A DNA stretch of 64,000 bases from Manduca sexta (taxonomy: Eukaryota > Arthropoda > Insecta > Lepidoptera > Sphingidae), in contig NC_051131.1 in the NCBI RefSeq assembly GCF_014839805.1, forward strand, positions 2,282,913 to 2,346,912, in the 5' to 3' direction. The position numbers and the translations under genes are program-made. The notes under the pieces are model-generated. The model searched no databases and was not told the DNA's origin. It saw nothing but the letters and a program-made list of their open reading frames with translations. Positions 23,862-36,545 of the stretch are shown here, piece after piece. Each line of letters begins with the position of its first letter. The stretch's first letter is position 1.

Positions 23862-23911
23862 TACTTTTTACATGGCCAAAATGTTCTAACATTTCGGCCA
23901 TGTAAAAAGTA
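23862..23911. repeat. Near-perfect 24-bp hairpin with 2-base spacer
   Basis: The left arm at 23862-23885 and the right arm at 23888-23911 are complementary except for one A-C position, with only CT between them. The arms include CTTTTTACATGGCC and its complement. The tiny loop argues against a microRNA precursor. It may be a fold-back element remnant or a cruciform-prone site. Confidence 0.7.
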
Positions 23912-23957
23912 TGTTATGGCATAGTTTACTGCACCAAAAATAAATATCATGTATTTA

Positions 23958-24262
23958 ACCACTTACTTTTCTAGTGGTAGGTCTCTCATATGTGAGAGTC
24001 CGCCTGGGTAGGCACCACCGCAATGTCTATTTCTGCCGCCAAGCAGCAGTGTGTAGTCACTGTTGTGTTTTGGTTTGGTTTGAAGGACATTGTAGCCAGT
24101 GTAACTACTGGAATAAGATTTAACATCTCATGTCCTAGGATGGCGAGCGCAGTGGAATACCAAACAATATTTTGTAATTCATGGTGTTGGATGGTGTTTC
24201 TACTTTTTGCGGGCGGTCGTATCGCTTACCATCAGGCGTATGGCAAGCTCGTCTCGTCATAA
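23958..24262 (+). mobile_element. LINE 3' end, decayed
   Basis: It contains the typical lepidopteran LINE tail phrases GTAGGTCTCTCATATGTGAG, CCGCCTGGGTAGGCACCACC and ATTTCTGCCGCCAAGCAG, and ends with GCTTACCATCAGGCGTATGG and an A-rich run. A related copy lies at 26848-27010 and a small piece at 36862-36920. No reverse transcriptase coding precedes it, so the copy is 5' truncated. Confidence 0.6.
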
Positions 24263-24289
24263 AAAGCAATAAAAAAAATCCTTTGATGA

Positions 24290-24430
24290 AAATATTTTTC
24301 TTTGCGGGCACGACAAAGTCACTGCACCAAATGGTAAGTGGAGTGGGGTCCAATGAAATTTCAGCTGACGAGAGATGTTCTATGTTCTCCAGTTGAAACC
24401 GCATATACACAGACGGATCCCGGAGCACCA
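24290..24430 (-). mobile_element. LINE 3' end, second family, opposite strand
   Basis: On the minus strand the stretch has CCACTTACCATTTGGTGCAG followed by GTGACTTTGTCGTGCCCGC and an A-rich run, a known LINE ending. It meets the plus-strand LINE tail at 23958-24262 almost end to end, in convergent orientation. Confidence 0.5.
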
Positions 24431-26759
24431 CACACTTACGTGGGCTACTACGGCACGTTTTAACAACTTATATACAGTGGTGGCTATCCGGGCGTATATA
24501 AAATATATGCTACCATTAACAAACATGTTTATTCATTTATGTAGTCTAATTGTGATTTCTTCTGAATTCCAATAACAACCATAACTTTGTACAATATCAT
24601 AGCTTAAATACATAGTCACGACTATCTTAAGATGGCAAAATTTACATCCTAATATCTAATTATTTGATAAGATGTTTACATTTCTAGTAAACAACCAGAT
24701 ACTAAACTATAGTTTCATCGCTGAGGTCGGTTTCAAGTTGCTATTTTCTTAAATTTATCGCCAACGACGGCTCGTTATTTTTTTAAATGGCACAAACACC
24801 GCATCAGCTTTTATGTTCACAAGAAGTTAGTGTTATCGCCACCATTTTTGTTTTTTATAGTGTCATGAGAGTAAAATTAACGGAGATTTGTATTTTTAAA
24901 ATGAATTTACCACTGATGGCGCATATTTTTCGCAAAATTATATTTATGATTGTTTTACTTGAAATTTTCAAATAATAACTACATATAATTTTCTGCAGAG
25001 AGGTAAAAGTGAAATATGTGATCCGCACTGTTGGAACAAAAGAGTTTTGTTGTGACATCATCACTCTGTAGACACCTTTAGGAAACCAGCCTATTAATAA
25101 ATTTGTAAACTCTGTTAATAGTTAGTACTGTTGTTGAACGAACATTGTTGCCAATGGAATTAAGGTGCGTGCTCCATGTTTGATCTTTTTGTTTGCGCTT
25201 TAGAGATCAGGCACAGATTTATACGTAGTTCCATCTAAAGCAAAAACACAAAGAATACAGAATTTATTCGATTATATATTATTTTTTCGATTCGATTCGA
25301 CGTCCTAATTAAGCCACATATATTTATTACGGTTGCCTTTCAAATACGATCGTTAATATCTGCAACACAGTCTCTTAATTAGTGTAAATGTTATCGAACA
25401 TTATATTTAAAAAAATCTGTATTACTACTAATATTCCAATGTTTATTACCCTAGTTTTAACGCACTAGATTAAAGATACCTTAAATAGTAATTGAACCTC
25501 TACGGTACAATACTCAGTGGCGATCTCATTCCGGCCATGAATAGCTCGTTGTGCCCGTAGAATGGAGGAACATCGGAGTTACACGGGAGGCTGGGCCCTC
25601 TGAATGTGCCTCAGGATGCCTCGGTGGATGATACGCGCTTTGTGCAACAGTTTGAGCAACGTGCGGAATTGTATGGACAAATGAGTTAGGTAATAAAGAC
25701 CTTGTCTTGCATGTTTTTGGTTTAATGTCATATGGAGTGTGTAAGGTATTTCCGTAAAAATGAAATCGAGGTGAGTTTCCTGAGTTAATTCACTTTTTTT
25801 ATTTATAATGTTATTACCTTGACATGGTACGCATAATGTTAGAGACGGCTAAATAAACAAACCCAATGTTGTAGGCATTGTGGGAGTATGACCCGTATAA
25901 AAGTGAAAAATGGTAATTAAAAAGGAAAGGGAATCTATCGGATCTTTGGAGATTATAAAATGATTCTTAATTAATACCCAGAAATCAATTCTGAAACCAA
26001 TGGCGATATAAAATTAATTCACGACTGATTTTATAACAACTATTATATAGTTACCTTCCAGGTATTTTTCTTTATTCCCTCAATTCCTTCCACGTACGCG
26101 GGATTCACTCGCGTTATGGGCACTAAAGCATATCTAAAGCAATAAAAATACGCCGCACACTCTAATGTTTATGGAAATAGATTATAATTTTATTCGACAC
26201 GATATAGATTCAGCGCGTGTCACCTTCGGAACATTAAGTACTCTTTATAAACTCCATGAACGAAGCTATTTTATCCCCAAAATCTCAGAACAATGACAAG
26301 CAAAAACAATGCATATACCTAAGTCGCGAGTCCCCCATTTTTGAAGTTCGCGTTAAATTTATATTTCGAACGTATGCGACCGCGTGCATAAAAACGCGTT
26401 TGCTGCAGCTTAACTTGGTCGTCTAGGTAGCCAGGAATCAAAGCGACGAAGCATGCGTAGGTATATATTTTTCAGTGTCGAAGGGTGAAATTTTTGAAAA
26501 TGTAACCCAAGGCAAATAAAATTTCGTCGTATTAAATTTTAAAGGCCGAAATATCCATGCATATTAATTATTTTTACGTTTTTCTTTCAACTGCGAGAAC
26601 TAATCACTAACTAGACGTGAATTTAAATTCTTTACTTGTCAATACTTGTTTAGTTACCCAGATTAAAGGTGAAACAAAATGTATGAAAAATGGACCTTAA
26701 GCTATAACCTTAACATAAAGCGAACAGAAAACAAAAACTAAAACATACGTAAATGAACC
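24431..26759. other. Unassigned AT-rich DNA
   Basis: No gene is supported. Bases 25520-25690 are GC-richer, and two frames there look mildly coding, but without a domain or usable splice sites. Confidence 0.5.
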
Positions 26760-27010
26760 TAAAAGGGAAGCCAGTAGGAATCGGGTTGAATGGATGCTTT
26801 GCGACTGATATTTTTAGTAGCCTATATTATATTTATGCTCGCAATTTATAGGTGGAACGTCTCTCATATGCGAGCGTGTGGTTGGGTAGGTACCATAGCT
26901 GCCTCTATTTCTGCCGCTGAGCCGTTTGCAAGCACTGTTGTCTCCCGAATTGCAAGTCATTGAGGTGTATTAAGTGCAGCAGTCACTGTAGTTGTCACAC
27001 GTAGGTCAGT
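26760..27010 (+). mobile_element. LINE 3' end fragments
   Basis: Bases 26760-26810 match the LINE-like phrase at 6142-6168 (AAGGGAAGCC, then GGAATCGGGTT). From 26848 the sequence follows the tail family of 23958-24262 (GTCTCTCATATGCGAG, GGTTGGGTAGGTACCAT, TATTTCTGCCGCTGAGC). The copy is decayed and 5' truncated. Confidence 0.55.
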
Positions 27011-27479
27011 GTATTCTAACGTACTTACGAGAAAATATATTTGGATGGTTTTGAAGTACAATCTCTAAAATAAGTGCACTTTAGGAAAATTTATAACAGT
27101 CCAAGAAACTTGACATACTAATGAAAGTTTAATAACTGCAGTTGTTGTTACAGTGGGCTCAGTTACTCACAACTGCACCAGCTAACTTCCAACCGACTTG
27201 ATATGGAAGTTCCTTCACGTCTAGTGTGGAATTGTATTAAGTTTGGGAAATTGTTTGGTGTTGCCGCACTTCTAAAATAAATGGTTGCGGAGTTTGTTCA
27301 AAACACTTATATGCTGTGGTTCTTGTACTGTTTAGTATGAATTTTACCAACGTAATCTATGTGGTAGAAATATCATACTAAATCCTTCTTTCCATTTGCC
27401 ACTATCCCACTTAAACACACAATTTCCGTCTACTTATAACTGCAGAATATGTCTCCATGTAAAAACGTAAAGCATGATT
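27011..27479. other. Unassigned DNA downstream of the candidate exon
   Basis: This could be 3' untranslated sequence of the minus-strand exon at 27480-27701. An ATTAAA-type signal on the minus strand lies near 27128, but nothing confirms its use. Confidence 0.3.
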
Positions 27480-27701
27480 TCAGTACATAAAAGTATCCAT
27501 ATTATCATTAGAATTAGCCCACACCGTGAAGAGAATGTCAACAGAAGTGAGATAAGGTGCAGCGAACACGTCCAGATCCAATAGTAGGTTTTCGGCTTGA
27601 CCGAGTTTATTACTGTTCGCGGCTCCGTAAAAAGCGGTAAACTTTTTCACAGCGCTCTCCGACACCATTACTTTGTGTCCGACGACGAAAATTGCGGTAA
27701 T
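27480..27701 (-). CDS. Candidate terminal coding exon, unidentified protein
   Basis: On the minus strand a pyrimidine-rich tract (CCCTGCTCTTCAACC) runs into CTACAG at 27702-27707, a plausible 3' splice site. An open frame of about 73 codons follows to a TGA at 27480. It begins ITAIFVVGHKV and ends NSNDNMDTFMY. Base composition is higher in GC than around it and rare codons are not enriched, so it looks coding. The first methionine in frame (MVSESAVKKF) is internal if the acceptor is used. I recognise no family. There is a hydrophobic start (AIFVV) but no clear membrane helix. No upstream exon could be linked, so this may be an isolated exon of a long gene or a chance frame. Confidence 0.3.
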   Translation of the reverse strand: MTAIFVVGHKVMVSESAVKKFTAFYGAANSNKLGQAENLLLDLDVFAAPYLTSVDILFTVWANSNDNMDTFMY

Positions 27702-28083
27702 CCTGTAGCATGTAGGTTGAAGAGCAGGGATTTTAACGAAATACCCGCAGTTTTATAAAACTCTTGGTTGTAATTAAATCTAAAATCGGAGTCCAATTGG
27801 GTTAGTAGGTTTCTTAGAACCGTAACAGGGTTTATGTGACGTATCATTGGATGTTTCGTAGCGTTTCTTGCTTCTTTTTATCAATGTTCTAAAACGATGA
27901 TAGTTTCATTATAAGCGATGGTATTCAACGGTTAAAACTAAGCTTTGAATAAAAGGAATTTCTATCTTGATCAGTTCAGTACACTGCCATGAAAGATACC
28001 TATTACTAAGTTTTGGTTATCAATATAACTACTGTATGAAGTCGTACCGTTCACCATCGTTAATATCACGACGCCCTCAACTT
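27702..28083. other. Unassigned DNA
   Basis: The stretch holds the proposed splice acceptor tract next to 27701 and otherwise nothing recognisable. Confidence 0.4.
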
Positions 28084-28239
28084 CAAATTCTATTGCATAA
28101 ATTTTGTAATATTATCGACACCTCGTATATTTTTTAAAACCCCCATTACGAGAGTCGAAGCGTTCATCCAAAATCTCCAAATTCTATTGCATAAGTTTTG
28201 TAGTATTATCGACAACTTGCAGATTTTTTAGAAACCCCC
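28084..28239. repeat. Diverged direct repeat, about 62 bp, period 94
   Basis: CAAATTCTATTGCATAA begins both units, at 28084 and 28178. Each continues through ATTATCGACA to a T-rich run and ACCCCC. They differ at several positions, so the duplication is not recent. Confidence 0.65.
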
Positions 28240-31200
28240 TATGAAGGTAAAACGACCGCTACCCGCTGACCACTGGCACAAGTTGGCGTGTATTAACATT
28301 CAAAGGGCTGCATTAGCACGGCTCGTTTGCGCGCCGGTAATAGTCCGCCACTGTTTTTTTGTTCCTTTTCTTGTGTAAGGGTTGTCAACTTTGTTCAAAA
28401 TATTTCGCTATTTCTATTATGCGTAGAAATAAAAGATGCTAGTACGATGATGAATGGTAAGCCACTATCTAGAAGGTAATATATAAATCAAGATTGTTTA
28501 TGGATATAATCGAGAAAATTAATTGTCTCATTGTTAAGTTCAAAATAATAATATATAAATCTTACCAAAGTTCATAGTGTCTAGTATTGCTTAAACTTCT
28601 CAAGTGCCTTATTAAAAATACAACTTTTATATGAAACTCGCTGGTATTTTTAATTTCGTAAGTTAGGTACAAAAATGTGCGTTTATACAATTCCCAATGA
28701 AAACTAAAAACAATTTTCATTAGTCCAGGTTGAACAGAACGAATTAAACCTTTTTCGTAATAAAATTCTTAATACTGACAGAGAAAGCACAGATTAAGCC
28801 AATGGCTTTTGAATAGATATTTATATAGAAGCCCTTTAACATACAAAGAAGAGTACTTAAAAGAGTATTTAGAAATTCAACACATAAATTATGTAAGATC
28901 AAATTATTTAAAATATAATTTGTAAATCTAGCTAGATTTTTACAAAGGAAAGCATAATTATTTATTCCTAATAATTGTAAGACTACTTTATTTAATATTG
29001 AAAACTATTTACTCAAATAAATATTACAAAATTTTAAGTAATGTTTTGGTGAATTTAGTTTTATGTGGGGTCGGAGATGTATCACTGATCTTACCTGCTA
29101 CTGGGATACTTCATGCTGGCGAGCTCCGTACATCAAAATTTGTATAATTGCTAAGGCAAGAAACACAAGTAAATAACCAACATTTGGAATTTTAGTACGT
29201 TTTGGCACCTGGTCACTTACTGTATCACTGGACATAAATAAGCTTGAACAGTGCGTGCGTTTGTAACACGTCTGTTTATTTTTTTATCGATATAATCTTT
29301 TAGATTACAAATTTATTTAGGAGCTGTTGATACTAGGAACATTGGCAAAGAAATAAAGAATTAATTCTCAGTAATATCTACGTGCAAAAATAATAGTGAA
29401 GTTTTGCCAGCCCTGCGAGATAAAGGCCTCGTTATTGCTAACGAGGGCCCGGAAATAATCATTGAATTCGTATTATTTAGCTTCTGCTGACCACTCACCA
29501 ATGGAGAGATAAAACGAGCAACACAAAGTACTTAGGATATTTAACACCTTAGGACGGAATACAGCAGTACTGAGCGGTGTTTTATTTTCATGGTTTTGTA
29601 TTAATCGACACTTTGGTATTAAGTTCTTTCTATGGATCGCAAATGCTTTACCAGAAAATAGTCTTACTATGCATTTTTTTAGTCTCCTAATTGGATTATA
29701 ACTTGAACCTTGAGATTTGTATGAAACTTTAATCAAACCCATTCGGGACTTCCGTGTTAACTTATCAAACCTCTAAATATATTTGCAAAGTGTCGTTTTT
29801 ATAAGTAGGAGTAGGGTATGTGCGAGGTATCTTCCTTCATCAGTCGGGCAGTTCACCAGGTGTCATACTATTTAGACAGTTACGCTGCCTCGATCGAGAG
29901 GGCAGTAAGTCAAAGGCGGCCAATTTTTTATTACTGATTTGGGATCTACACCCAACTTTCTTCCTATCTAGGTTTCATACATCTACGTAAATTAGGAATG
30001 CATTTTCTTGTTTGATAAATAGTAGTAAGAACGATAAGATAATCTAGTTAACCATGTAATAAAGCAGAACTGGCTTTACTGACTTAAGCTGTATCGATTA
30101 CCAGGGCAGTACGTGTGTAAAACATTTGTCCACGCCATTCTCGGCTGTGACACTAAGCTGACAGGCAGAGTTAGAATTACAAAGGTATTGGCCATATAGT
30201 CGGACCAGAAAAATAGGAAGCTCGCCATTTTATGTTAAAATATAGAATTAATTTCTTGTACTGACAACATTAACTATAACGAAAGAGGCAAAGGGATGCC
30301 TTTAAAGTAGCTTTGTTATTTTTCCCATCACGGTATACATGTTACATATATAAATATTGGAGCTTTATTTATATTATTACACGTTTCTAACAATATGTAA
30401 ATCTCTATCGCAGTCACTTGCCTGCGAACATACGTAGTCTAGATATTTCATCTAAAATTCACCAGCTTTATTTCTAGTAATAAATAGGTCGAGATGATGC
30501 CGTCAAACCTTTTTTCTATCGCATAACATGCATCCAGGGTTCATTCAAATAATTTCGCTAATTCACTCACGATCCATCTGATTCTCTTCATACGCCTACG
30601 TATTAAGTGATCCACTTACTACCTTTTGGATGTATCAAATTGCAATAAGAAAGAAAAAAGGAAAATACATTTTCTCACAGATAACAGATCTGAAGGTGTT
30701 ATTTGCGGGATGCCCTTCGGCCATCTTTGAGCTAATCTTGTCGGTGTTAGCTGTTTATCCTGTTACGGGAATATTTGCGATATAATGAACTTCAAATCTC
30801 ATAAGACTGGCTTCGATAAGGTAGTTTGCTACGGAGCCAATAGGCGGAGCAGATATAGTGCGAATTCCTTTGATTAGTATCTTAGACGTCATTCTAACTA
30901 AGATTATTCGACTTTATTTCTACATTTTACTCGAGCCATGGTCATATCAGACAGAAAAGTAAAATCGTGAACAAATCAAGTTTGTTTTTGAGTTATAAAA
31001 AGAACAACTTCTTTAACTTTTATCTTGTTTAACGAAGAAAGGTTAATAAATAAGCGCAAGTATTTCCATTGAAAAGGGCACTACAGCAACCCTAAATTAC
31101 GCCTTTGTGAAGCAAAACAAAGACAAAAATTATGTTGTCTAGTTATTTTATGAACAAAACAAAACTCGTAAATTTGTTGATTTATTGTACAAAAGTTAAG

Positions 31201-34200
31201 AGGAAACAGGGGACGTACAGTATATTAAACAACCGAACCGAAAATAATAATAAATGGAAAAATATCATTTGACTTTTGTCTTAGCTTTACGTCGCGGCAT
31301 CTTGAAAGTCTCACTTTTTATCTTTATACAATAATTTCCAGAAATTTCTTCGTATTTATAGAAAGTTCAGCATATTGAGAGCTTCCGGAATTGGCCACTT
31401 CAATAAATGTTAAAAAAGTATTTTCTATTTTTTAATATTATGAAATTAACTGTAGAACACATGAACATTATTCATTATCTTACATTTTATAATTGCGTAT
31501 TTTTCTTAGAGTAGACAAATATTTTTGATGTAGTAATGTTTTCTTTAACGAGTCTCAGGTTTTAAATAACAAGAAAGTTGCCAAAAGGTCACAAATCATG
31601 TTTAGTGATGAGGTACCATATCATAACAAAATATATTTGTAATGTAATGAATTCTAATGTAGACGGATTATTTCCATGAAAACCCGCCATAGTAGTAATA
31701 CAAACCCAATATATAGTTTAAAAAAATACTGTTATAGCTTGCTATTAAAATATTTATTTATGAATATCTAATAAAGATAAATGGGAAATAGCAAATGATA
31801 ACTGAATATGTTGTGAATACACGCGTCGCGGATGTCTATTGATTGCGTGCTAACTACATAAATTATTGTTAATAAACACTAGAGGCACACGATAATGTGC
31901 AGATAGGTAAAATGTATGATGTTTCTCGCGCAAACATTGACGCTGAATTGCAATTTGCAATTGCAAAATACATGTAGCAAAATTCGTATAACACTGAGCA
32001 TTGGTAAGCTAAATGCAAAATGTTTTAGTTTAATGCTGGACGGATCGCACTTCAACATCGATTAAAAATCGCACCGATTATGTTGTTTCATATTTTTCTG
32101 GTGATATAGACTATGTATAAATTTATGTTATTGTGTTTAGAAATGACATCTTGTTAAACCTCAAATGCAATCTTACCAAAAGCTGTTCGTACGTGCTCTA
32201 ATGAGAGCTAAATTAAGTTCGCCTCCGCAATCCAGGTATGTTGAAACTAACTTCGAAATACATTTATGTCCAACTTCCTACACCGAATAGTCCAATTAGC
32301 TTTGAAGATCTAGACAAGATCTAGGTTATGAGCTATGAACTACGAGTTTGACGATCGAACTGATGTTTGAGTCAAGTTATGTTAGCTGAAGTAGTGCACG
32401 ACAATTTGTATTGTATCGAGTTTAGATTCAAACTACAATTATATTACTGTACTTACAATTGAAACTGAGCTTAGAACCTTGTAAGAGTGGGCCAGCGATA
32501 TGTCAAACAATATGCATAGTCAAGCATGAATTAAAATAGGAAATTTACTACAAAGTTAAGGAGGTGAAAACTGTCACTTAATAAAAGCCCCTTTGAACAA
32601 CGTAACTGTCAACCTAAACGATCTTAGGGAACCATAATCAAATTTCAAATTCAAGATAAAATCATTTGTAAACTTGACTTTCAAGAAAGTGAAATATTTG
32701 CGAACGGAAAGGGCCGGAAAGGCTTTGAAATAATTTGACAGAAAACGAGCCATAACATTTGAACAGCGGCCTCCAGCGAATAGTTGTCGCCAGGTACTTT
32801 CGACCCGCCCGAGTTCAATACAAACAGTCCCTCGACTGAAGGGTTAACGAGTTATGTAAAGATTTTAAACGCTTGTTCAGTAAAGTTGGACAAAGTTTTC
32901 ATTTGTTTTCGTTCTTCAGTTTTGTTTACTGAACAGCTTTTTGCTGGTGGGTACTTCATATATGTGGAGTTATTTTAAGAATGCGTTCATAAATAAAATG
33001 ATGCGTTAATAATTAATGAACTTGTCTTCTTGAAATCAATACTTTACCATACGTTATATTAACCATAGGTGTAAAATAAAATATGGAAGTTTCGAACAAA
33101 TGAATATTAATAAAAAGTAATTTTATTTTTACATTTTCTAATCTCTTTACTACTACACGTAAAGAATTTGTTCGCACAGCAACATCATATTTTTAGTCAG
33201 AAATACAGTTACGCACATAGCATAATATTTACACGAAACTATAAAATGATAAAAAAATCCGAAATGTAAAACTGAGATTTCTGATGAAAACACTCGTTTT
33301 TCATGGACGATTTTTGCTCAGTATGCAGAGGTAAAAACACCTACGTGGTTTCATATAGTAACGCAATGTCAAAATTATCTTCTATACTACATGACATACG
33401 TAGCCTTAGTATATTCTATACTAAATCTTGCGTTCAAGTTTAGACACAGTAAATACGATTATAAATTATTGAGAACGGCAAAATTCGATTCACATAAAAA
33501 TTGTTTTAAAAAAATCATCTTTCGATCCTAATTTTTGTACCTAACCCGAAAGATGCATTTTAAAAACATGAGCCGTTGAATTAGCCTGTAAGTGTGCGGG
33601 TGTTTTCGGCTATTCGTTGTCGTATCAGATAATTGGATCGCGAATGGCCGTCGTCTTTACCTGCATAAAGCGGCTTTTATTGCGAATGAAAGGTCTTTGA
33701 CACCCCGTTGTTTGGAAGTAGACATAAATATGCCTAACGGGCTAGTTTAATACAATATCATTTGCCGTGGGCAGGTATCAACTACCAAGAGTCGCTACTA
33801 TCTTGAAATAAAATTGATGAATTCATGATTTATTTCTTGTGTAGATCAATTAATCCCACACTCTTAACTTACAGTCGATTTTTCGCCTTTTTAACAACAA
33901 AATTTATAAACTATCCGTTTGTCTTATAAAAGGGTCGAAGCTTACAGATAGAAACATAATCCACAACCATGCATAAGAAAGCATACACGTTTATCATTAC
34001 ACTGATTGTGTTGCCCTTCAACTGAAATAAGTTGAACACTACTTCTTAGTGAATTTACCAATCTTAAACATGATTCAAAAACGAAAAACATCGAATTGTA
34101 ACAAGAAAATATTAGAAATGAGATAAAAAATCCCTAAATTCCATGGGCAAAGAAATCTACAAAGTGAATGCTTATTTTTTGATGTGGAAATGCGCGTCCC

Positions 34201-36289
34201 GAAAGCTTTTTACCGTGTTTGCTTTCCATGAGGAAAATATCCATCTACTTAGTTATGGAGCAGGTTTCCCGGAATTTCTAGGTTGCATTTTACGCAAAGC
34301 TTCTGAAAAATATTCCTCTACGTGGAATTTGTCTGAAATGAGTATTCTATCCGATTTTTGATACATATTTTGTATGTTAAAAGGTGGACTCTATAGCGTC
34401 GTTTTTGAAAGGAAGTGTTGAAATGACACGCTTATGTTTTGTTAGAAATACTCTGTGAACAGTTTTGAACAGAAACTGCTGGCTTGTTGTCCTTAGTGAT
34501 AATAATATAAAGTAATTGATTATCAAGTGATAGCTTAATCTCGTGAGATTTTCAAAACAAGGGCTTCCCTTCCCGCACACTCACCCCTAAAAACCAATGC
34601 AACCATAGGTCTCCTGTCGCAGTTTTTTTATCATCGATGATCACCTCTGAACCAAGCCATCCTCTTCATTGCGTACCATTAACTTTAAAAGAATGAACTT
34701 AAATTTTACATATTATATAGGTACCTACTCTGCCTCAGAAATATAAGAGCAGAAAATCCTTTTTTACCAATTTGTAATATAAATGTCACCCGTTTCATCT
34801 AAATCTATTACACTTTAAAGGAGATTTTATGAATTCATTACTAACGCAGTAAGATTTAACTAGAATAATCTCTTTCAATTACATTTAGGTTTATAGAAGT
34901 AGTTATCGTTCTTTGAAGAAATATCTTTTAGCTTAAATTTAACGTTGGATCATATTCTATTTTTTTGGGCATTTTCAAAGTATTGTCAACGGAGCCCTGT
35001 TACTAAGAGGTCGCCACGTCTATGATCAATTTTATCCCAGTTATGTATTGCAGGTCGAAGTTTAACGTTATAACTAATTCGTTTAAGTCTCATTTAGACG
35101 GATCAGTTATTGATATCAATTATAGTACACAACCACTGCGTCACTCTGTTCCAACGCAGGTGATTTTTTAAAAAAATCTGTCAGACTCTTTTCTTTTGGC
35201 CAGGCGATTATGGCTTGGATACGGGCTTTTGGATTGACAAAATGTCGGTCAGATTTTATACTTTCTTTTTGTTTTGCAAAATCAACAATAAATAAACATT
35301 AGCAGCCATAATATAAAAGAAGAAAAAGATTATGGCTTGTCAATACGGGCGCGAATTGCTTCATCATTGCCATTGCTAATTATAATTACATATGAACTAT
35401 GAATATTGCTCCATTTAAATGTAGCTCTCGTTACAATTGCGTACGATTACTGCTAGTAATAATAGCTCCGTTTAAATGAGGTTTTATACTAGCTCGAAGT
35501 GTTTTTACGAAATTTCTATTCCATTGTTATGTATTTTATAATTAGGTGACCATATATCGCAATGGTATTTTCATTTGATTATTTTAGTTCCTTTTAAATT
35601 CGACGTCATAATTTGTAAGAAATGGTATAATTTAAAAATTATAACGTTTCTAATTAAACGAAATGTAGTAGCAATGAAGTGTTCAATTGAAATAATTCTC
35701 TATCTGTTAAAATTTTATCATTTTATTAACATTTACATTTACCAATTTGCGTCACATTTGTAAGTGTAAAGTGAATTTGTAAAGAGATAAAATACATTAT
35801 ACTAATTCGGATTTATTGGAACAGTAAAATATAATCCGTTTGTGAATCTGAAAGTTGTTTGATGCCTAACTAATACTAGTTCTAGTCTTTAAGTGTATGT
35901 TCTTGCCTTACTTAGTTGAAATCTCATAAAATATACATTTTGTTATGGACGATCAAATGGAATATTTTAATATAAGCTATATTGAATCCAACCCAAAAAG
36001 AATCATCAAAATCATATTTGACTTAACAGAGTTCCTTTTGAATCTTTGAAGTTCAATGTATAGGACCAATAAAATTCAAATGAGACCATTTCGTAGCCAT
36101 GGAAAATCGAACGCAAAAAACGTAAAAATATATTATTGAACAAACATAAAAATAGTTACAACGAATAGATAAATTTTCCACCTTGGAGTCGGTTTTAAAT
36201 AAGCTTACGAATACCCTGGAAAATAAGGTGGGAGCCAAACCAATGTGCCATACATAGCCGGGCTTAGGTAAATACGTTCCATGATGTGA
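28240..36289. other. Unassigned AT-rich DNA
   Basis: Eight kilobases without a gene or element that I can support. Open frames at 29473-29742, 32784-32978 and 34143-34361 are short, lack domains and have no consistent splice context. The stretch could be intron or intergenic DNA. Confidence 0.5.
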
Positions 36290-36545
36290 TAACAGCTAAG
36301 GTTCGAATCTAAGCCAAACGGCCACAAAGTTCAAAACAACTTTCATGTGTTTGTTCTGAAGACTTCGCAGAAATAGTTCCCTAATTGGCTATGGAAGTCA
36401 GGACTTCACGGTTCAGTCGAATGACATCGCCACTAAAGACTTAGAGACTTTCCCGCCCTCACACCCACCACTACAACTCCTGTAAGCCAGAATCAACAGT
36501 GGCACGCATTTTTAACACCGAGCAGTGAAGCTCGGCGAGTCTCAG
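36290..36545 (+). repeat. Repeat shared with 38236-38475 (possible SINE family)
   Basis: GGTTCGAATCTAAGCC near 36300 resembles a B box. The end (TCCTGTAAGCCAGAATCAAC, then ACACCGAGCAGTGAAGCT) matches the end of the segment at 38236-38475. Only about 45 bases align well, so the family assignment is tentative. Confidence 0.4.

Noticed and set aside
23862..23911. microRNA precursor
   Set aside because: A 2-base loop is too small for normal precursor processing.
25555..25690. Two overlapping frames (MEEHRSYTGG and NVPQDASVDD) that look mildly coding
   Set aside because: Each is short, no family is recognised and the frame is unclear. It may be a decayed element.
32784..32978. GC-richer segment with coding-like frames on both strands
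   Set aside because: No usable splice acceptor, no domain, and the two strands compete equally.
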